A stretch of DNA of 64,000 nt from contig JAUIRK010000090.1 of NCBI GenBank assembly GCA_030549495.1, positions 62,001 through 126,000 on the forward strand, given 5' to 3'. Below, piece after piece: positions 59,745-64,000 of the stretch. This DNA is from Nectonema munidae. Taxonomy: Eukaryota; Nematomorpha; Nectonematoida; Nectonematidae. Each line of letters opens with the position of its first letter. Within the stretch, counting starts at the first letter, position 1. The notes beneath the pieces were generated by a model, which was not told where the DNA came from, did not search any database, and worked only from the letters and a program-made list of their open reading frames with translations. A program made the translations under genes and the position numbers.

Positions 59745-62700
59745 ATGGACTTAAATAATAATAATAATTTTTACAGATATCCTTCTATATTTCTTCTTTC
59801 TATATTCTTTTTGATTTCACAATAAATTTGTCTCGTCTTGTCTTGTCTTACAGATATATGTTTTTGAATTCCATTTAGCGATGAATGGCTAAAAGTATGT
59901 GCTCCAAATCATTTTTATTGATTTTGAATAAAGTTTGATATGTTATATTTTTTATTAATAGTAATTTTAAAGAATTGAAATGAAAATGCTACTATGGAAT
60001 AAGGAAATTTTAACATAATTTAAAAAAATAAACAAGACTTAAAGTAAAATAGGACGCACTTAGAGTAAAAAGGAATTTATCAGCTTCAAAGCTAATATAT
60101 ATTTACTTGTTCTAACTCTGCTTCGTTTCGAAATGAACTAGAGTTTGCGTGACAAGATCAAAATGTTCTTTTAAGCCTGGCATAATATTATTTCTCTTTT
60201 TGCATGTGTTTCAATTGTAGTTAAGAACAATTTAGCCACTTCTTATAATTAGCCTAAATTGATTATTACCATTTTTATTAAAAAATAGATGGCGTTAAAG
60301 TATAACCAATTTTTAGCTTAAATTTTGGAATTATGTACGATGGTATTTTGGAAATTGATTAATCTATTTCCAAATTGTATCGGCAAAAATCAAAGTTAAA
60401 TGAATTTACGAGATTGTCAAAGGGGGAACGGAGTCTGTCAAATGTGTTAGAACAAATATGTCTGTTAAGCGAAAAATCATTGAATAAAATATTTTAGTTT
60501 CATTATTTTAAATATATTATATACTTAATATATTAGCACGCTTCACGTTCATTCTTCTTTCAAGATATAGTAAAACAATTAAAAAGTGTGTTTGTAATGA
60601 CATTTTTAATATTTTTACTTATAAAGCTGTACATTTGGGTTATAAGTCTCTAAAAAATGTTAATCATTTACTGTACAAAGGCGTTTTAGGCAAAAAAAAT
60701 AGTGAGAATGCCCTCACATACGGGGGAACAGAGAGGGCAAATGCCCGGAGGCGACTTCTCTGTGGGGTGGCAAAATGCATAGAAAGAATGCACTTCAATT
60801 GCCATAAATGAAAAAAAACATTGTAAAATTTGCTATCAATTCTAATGGAAATAACATTTTACGATGCCCCACTTTGCCCTTTTTGTCATAGTAAAACGCA
60901 TCCGAAAGCTGTCATTCATTTTGTAAGATTATTCTTTAAAAATGATGTTTGAATTTCTTTAATGATAACCTTGAAAAATATTGAAACTCTTTCTTGAAAA
61001 CTTCTTCAGTATTTCTTTTTGCAACTTGAAAACGGTGCTAGTTGTACACCGAAATTAATTGCTCAAATAAAGATTGTTTTCCAAAACTATTCATGTTATC
61101 TCAATATTTTTTAATTTTACTTCAAAATGAAAAATCCGTGTTCCGTTTTCAAATGATAACCTATTTATAATATTATTTAAGAGCTCAGCTTGAGGGAGGG
61201 GCGTCGCTAAAATTTTACCCTAGGGGCCACATAGGAATGTAAGGGCGCTGGAGGCTAAGCTCAGTGTCGTAGAGAGGAATTCGAATCAGGAAGGAGGCAA
61301 AAAAATTTAGTTATAGGAGAGCAAGTTCAATATTAGTAATGCGGGTTATCTGCTGGTTAATGCTCTTAAAAAATGACACAATTTATGAGATATTCATAGC
61401 TCCTATCCGATTGTATAAACTGTAATATCACACACACACACTTTCACATCATCAAAGCTACATGTGTGTCTTCAGATTTAAATACATTATTTACTATAAC
61501 TTTTCGCAATTTTAAATTGACTTTCATTTCTAAATCATCTCTGGCTGTTGCACGTAATGTTTTGTGCATTATGGCAACAAGTGCTGTGCTAGCTAGCGTA
61601 ACTTCATCCTTCTGTCCATCTTATTTCTGCAAAAAGATCAGCTTTAAAAATAGCTATAATAAATAAAATTTTGTTTTAAATCAAAAAATTTCAATTGCAT
61701 AATTTATCAAAATGAAATTAATTAAATTGTGTGTTAAAGTTGGCAGTAGGAGCTCTAGCTTTGGAGTTGGGTTCGAGTTTTGTCATTTTAAGATGCCCCA
61801 CGGGTGCAAAATAAAAAATAGCCGGATAGGGAGAGTGTACGCACAAATTTTTACTGCCCGCCCAAGGCCTTTTAAAAATGATTGCTATCGATGTCGGCAA
61901 CAAGAAATCAGGAATTTAGTGAAAACTCGAATTAGCTCATTTAATAAAATGGCTGCTTTTCGAAATCATGAATTTTTGCTACTACTGTGTTTTAGCCAAG
62001 ATTCTCATAAATTTATTTTCGATTTAACAAATCAATGTTAACATCATTTGATTCTTGTTAACTGGCACAAAATAGAAATAAATACGCTCCATTATTTCAA
62101 GCTAAATTGAATGAGTTTTTTTTAGATCTGCTTCAATGAAATATATTCGTGAATGCACAATTTAAATGATGATGTCAGTGAGTTAGTTAACTAATGACTT
62201 TTTATTTTTATATGTTGTCAAATTTTCTATTTTTCATTTATTTTAATAATAAACTTTCTAGTTCATAGATAACACGGGTGCGAATTTAAATTTTATTTTT
62301 GTAATAAAATTTTATGGATGTTGAAATCAATAAAAAAAAACCCCCAGAGTGAAGATGAAGAAAACTACCATGGAAAAATCTCATCCCGCATAATGGGGTG
62401 AATCTGGAGGTAGCTTCTTCGGCTAATATATAAATGTGATGTACCGATATCAAATTTTAACAACTTTTTTTTTTCTAAGCAGAATTTTTTTTGACCCGGA
62501 TACGTTTATTTTGTAAAAAAATGAGCTTTTCTCGCGCTGTTCCTTCTAAACTTGTTCCTACAACTAAACTTTAGATGAAGGTAAAACAAAATTGACAAAC
62601 CATGTTATAAAGGAGAAATATAAGTATTCAAAAATGAAGGAAAATTTAGCTGAAGTTATTTGTTCTAGTATAAACTTTAATTTGTCTATTGGTTCAGCAG

Positions 62701-63115
62701 ATAAAATCGGTGAACAGTAGTAATATATTTGCCAATTAAGACGCTACCGATGCTGATCTAATCGATACAGCAGCACTAGTATCTAAGTTTCTTATCTTAA
62801 GCCTCTGAAGATCAGTGGGACACACTAATGTCCAAAAATACACCGTTGCTCTTAATAGCCAAATACGCCGAAATATACTCTTAGATACACTAGGCTAAAT
62901 AAACGCTGAAGTATACGAATATCACTTAGTTGGTGCGATCAAATTTTTTACCGTAAGTAGGGCGATGGGGTATTAAAATATCTCAATATTTATTTAAACA
63001 ATCATCAAAAAAACTTATGAAAAAAACGGATAAGTACAAGACTTAAAAAAAATATTTAGAAATTTTATAAAGTAATTTATCTTAACGCCATCTAAAAAAA
63101 TAAAACTTTTAAAAT
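59745..63115. other. AT-rich intergenic sequence
   Basis: TE-like debris near 60720-60780 and 61195-61300 (GGCGTCGCTAAAATTTTACC; CTCAGTGTCGTAGAGAGG). A 109-codon open frame at 61712-62041 has no recognisable features. The piggyBac element's own 3' terminal repeat should lie in 62.5-63.1 kb but was not identified. Confidence 0.45.
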
Positions 63116-64000
63116 TTATGTGTATGTATTTACACAATTTTCACACAATACTCTTTGATGATTTTTACAGATATGACTTTTACACGTCATGCATTCAACT
63201 TTTGTTTTTCTATCTTCTTTTCTTGCGCAAAACTTGCATCTTGAAACTTTATAATAACTCGAACTTATGGGCTGTTCTTGAGGATCTTTTTATACACAAG
63301 ATGGAATCAATGTTTTGAAACATTTTGGTATACTTTTGATTGCTTGTCTTCTTTTCAATGAGTTACTCAACTTGTAAACTATATGATTATATTGCATAAC
63401 GCATAAAATATACACATTGGCCATCTTCTGGTTCGTCTCGCCACATTATATTTAGAAGAAAGCTGATCTACTAAATCAAAACCTTATTTTGTTTCGTTAT
63501 AAAAATTAATAATCTCTGGTGTTTGCTTTTCTGTATTGCCGATACTTGCTTCGTGATGCATGCTAGATAGAAGCGTTACAACATTATTTCCTTTAGGGAC
63601 ACAAGAAACCAAAGTTAAATCTTTAGTAAAAAGAAACTTACTTAAATACATATCTTTAATGTCATTTGTAAAGTGCTTAGGAATTCCTTTTCTGTTCTTC
63701 CTAATTGTTCCTACAAGCGTTAGCCTGTGAGTCTTTCAAATCAAGTGCTAGGTCCAATACCTGTGTACTAGGTTGTCAGTGGTGATGTTTCGAGCAGCCC
63801 CTGATATTGGTTTGATCAAGTGTATCACCACCTCTCTAGGAGAATTACTAAGAAACCTCTCACCTTTTTGCTTTCCTACATAAATTTCTAAATTTAAAGT
63901 GTAAAAGGATCTTGTATTAACTAAACAACAAACTCTGATTCCATAGTTCTTTGGTTTTGAAGTTCCAAAACTACATCTAAGCGAAAAATAGCTTCGTCAA
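63116..64000 (-). pseudogene. PiggyBac-type transposase, C-terminal part, frameshifted; runs off the right edge
   Basis: On the minus strand, reading inwards from 64000, the frames give LNLEIYVGKQKGERFLSN, ISGAARNITTDNLVT-like (second catalytic Asp region), LTLVGTIRKNRKGIPKHFTN, LTLVSCVPKGNNVVTLLSS, KQTPEIINFYNETKQGFDLV-DQL (third catalytic Asp) and YNVARRTRRWPMCIFYALCN. These are the conserved blocks of piggyBac transposases. The C-terminal cysteine-rich domain is preserved: CKFCARKEDRKTKVECMTCK, then HICKNH and LCENC, with the stop at 63118-63116. At least two frame changes (about 63730 and 63290-63360) break it. The N-terminal half should lie beyond the window. Confidence 0.85.

Noticed and set aside
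61712..62041. 109-codon plus-strand frame
   Set aside because: No motifs, no recognisable family and no splice or promoter context.

Overview
This window is eukaryotic nuclear DNA, AT-rich, sparse in genes and crowded with decayed transposable elements. Two host genes are recognisable, and both are of animal type. One is the short first coding exon of beta-spectrin (minus strand, about 8.33-8.43 kb). The other is an uninterrupted 580-residue TBC/TLDc protein of the TBC1D24/Skywalker family (plus strand, 39.8-41.5 kb). The mix of hAT, piggyBac, pogo-like and RTE-like elements, tRNA-derived SINEs and a fossil rhabdovirus-like polymerase fits an arthropod. A parasitic copepod is possible, but the species cannot be fixed from this sequence alone.

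Layout. 1-8.3 kb should be the first coding intron of beta-spectrin, because the spectrin exon ends in a splice donor and no following exon is seen before the window edge. This intron carries a decayed mononegavirus L gene fragment (about 3.59-5.37 kb), a pogo-like TIR element (5.76-6.65 kb) and a non-autonomous hAT (6.91-8.07 kb). 8.4-21 kb is intergenic or 5' flanking DNA with at least six more hAT-type elements, one holding a broken ZBED-like transposase (18.56-20.81 kb). 21-29.7 kb is mostly featureless, with a tRNA-derived SINE and a 601-bp TIR element with a perfect 8-bp duplication. 29.74-37.07 kb is a nest: a tRNA-derived SINE is split by a 6.75-kb hAT element with perfect target duplication; that hAT carries a 340-bp palindromic MITE and is itself broken by a minus-strand, intron-containing DDE-like transposon of a type I cannot name. 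A second SINE of the same family lies head to head with the first. 37.2-39.3 kb is strikingly poor in G on the plus strand and precedes the TBC/TLDc gene. 45.8-47.2 kb is the 5' half of an RTE-like LINE (minus), 48.0-51.5 kb is bounded by a 0.35-kb inverted repeat, 56.1-56.5 kb is a LINE 3' end, 57.1-59.7 kb has hAT and Tc1/pogo-type transposase relics, and the right edge (63.1-64.0 kb) is the C-terminal part of a piggyBac transposase on the minus strand.

The genes do not form a pathway. The main interest is the layered insertion history: well-preserved target duplications allow insertions to be ordered and grouped by family, and the viral fragment is an ancient infection record in an intron. 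Many transposase reading frames are broken by stops and single-base shifts, so almost all of the mobile DNA here is dead.
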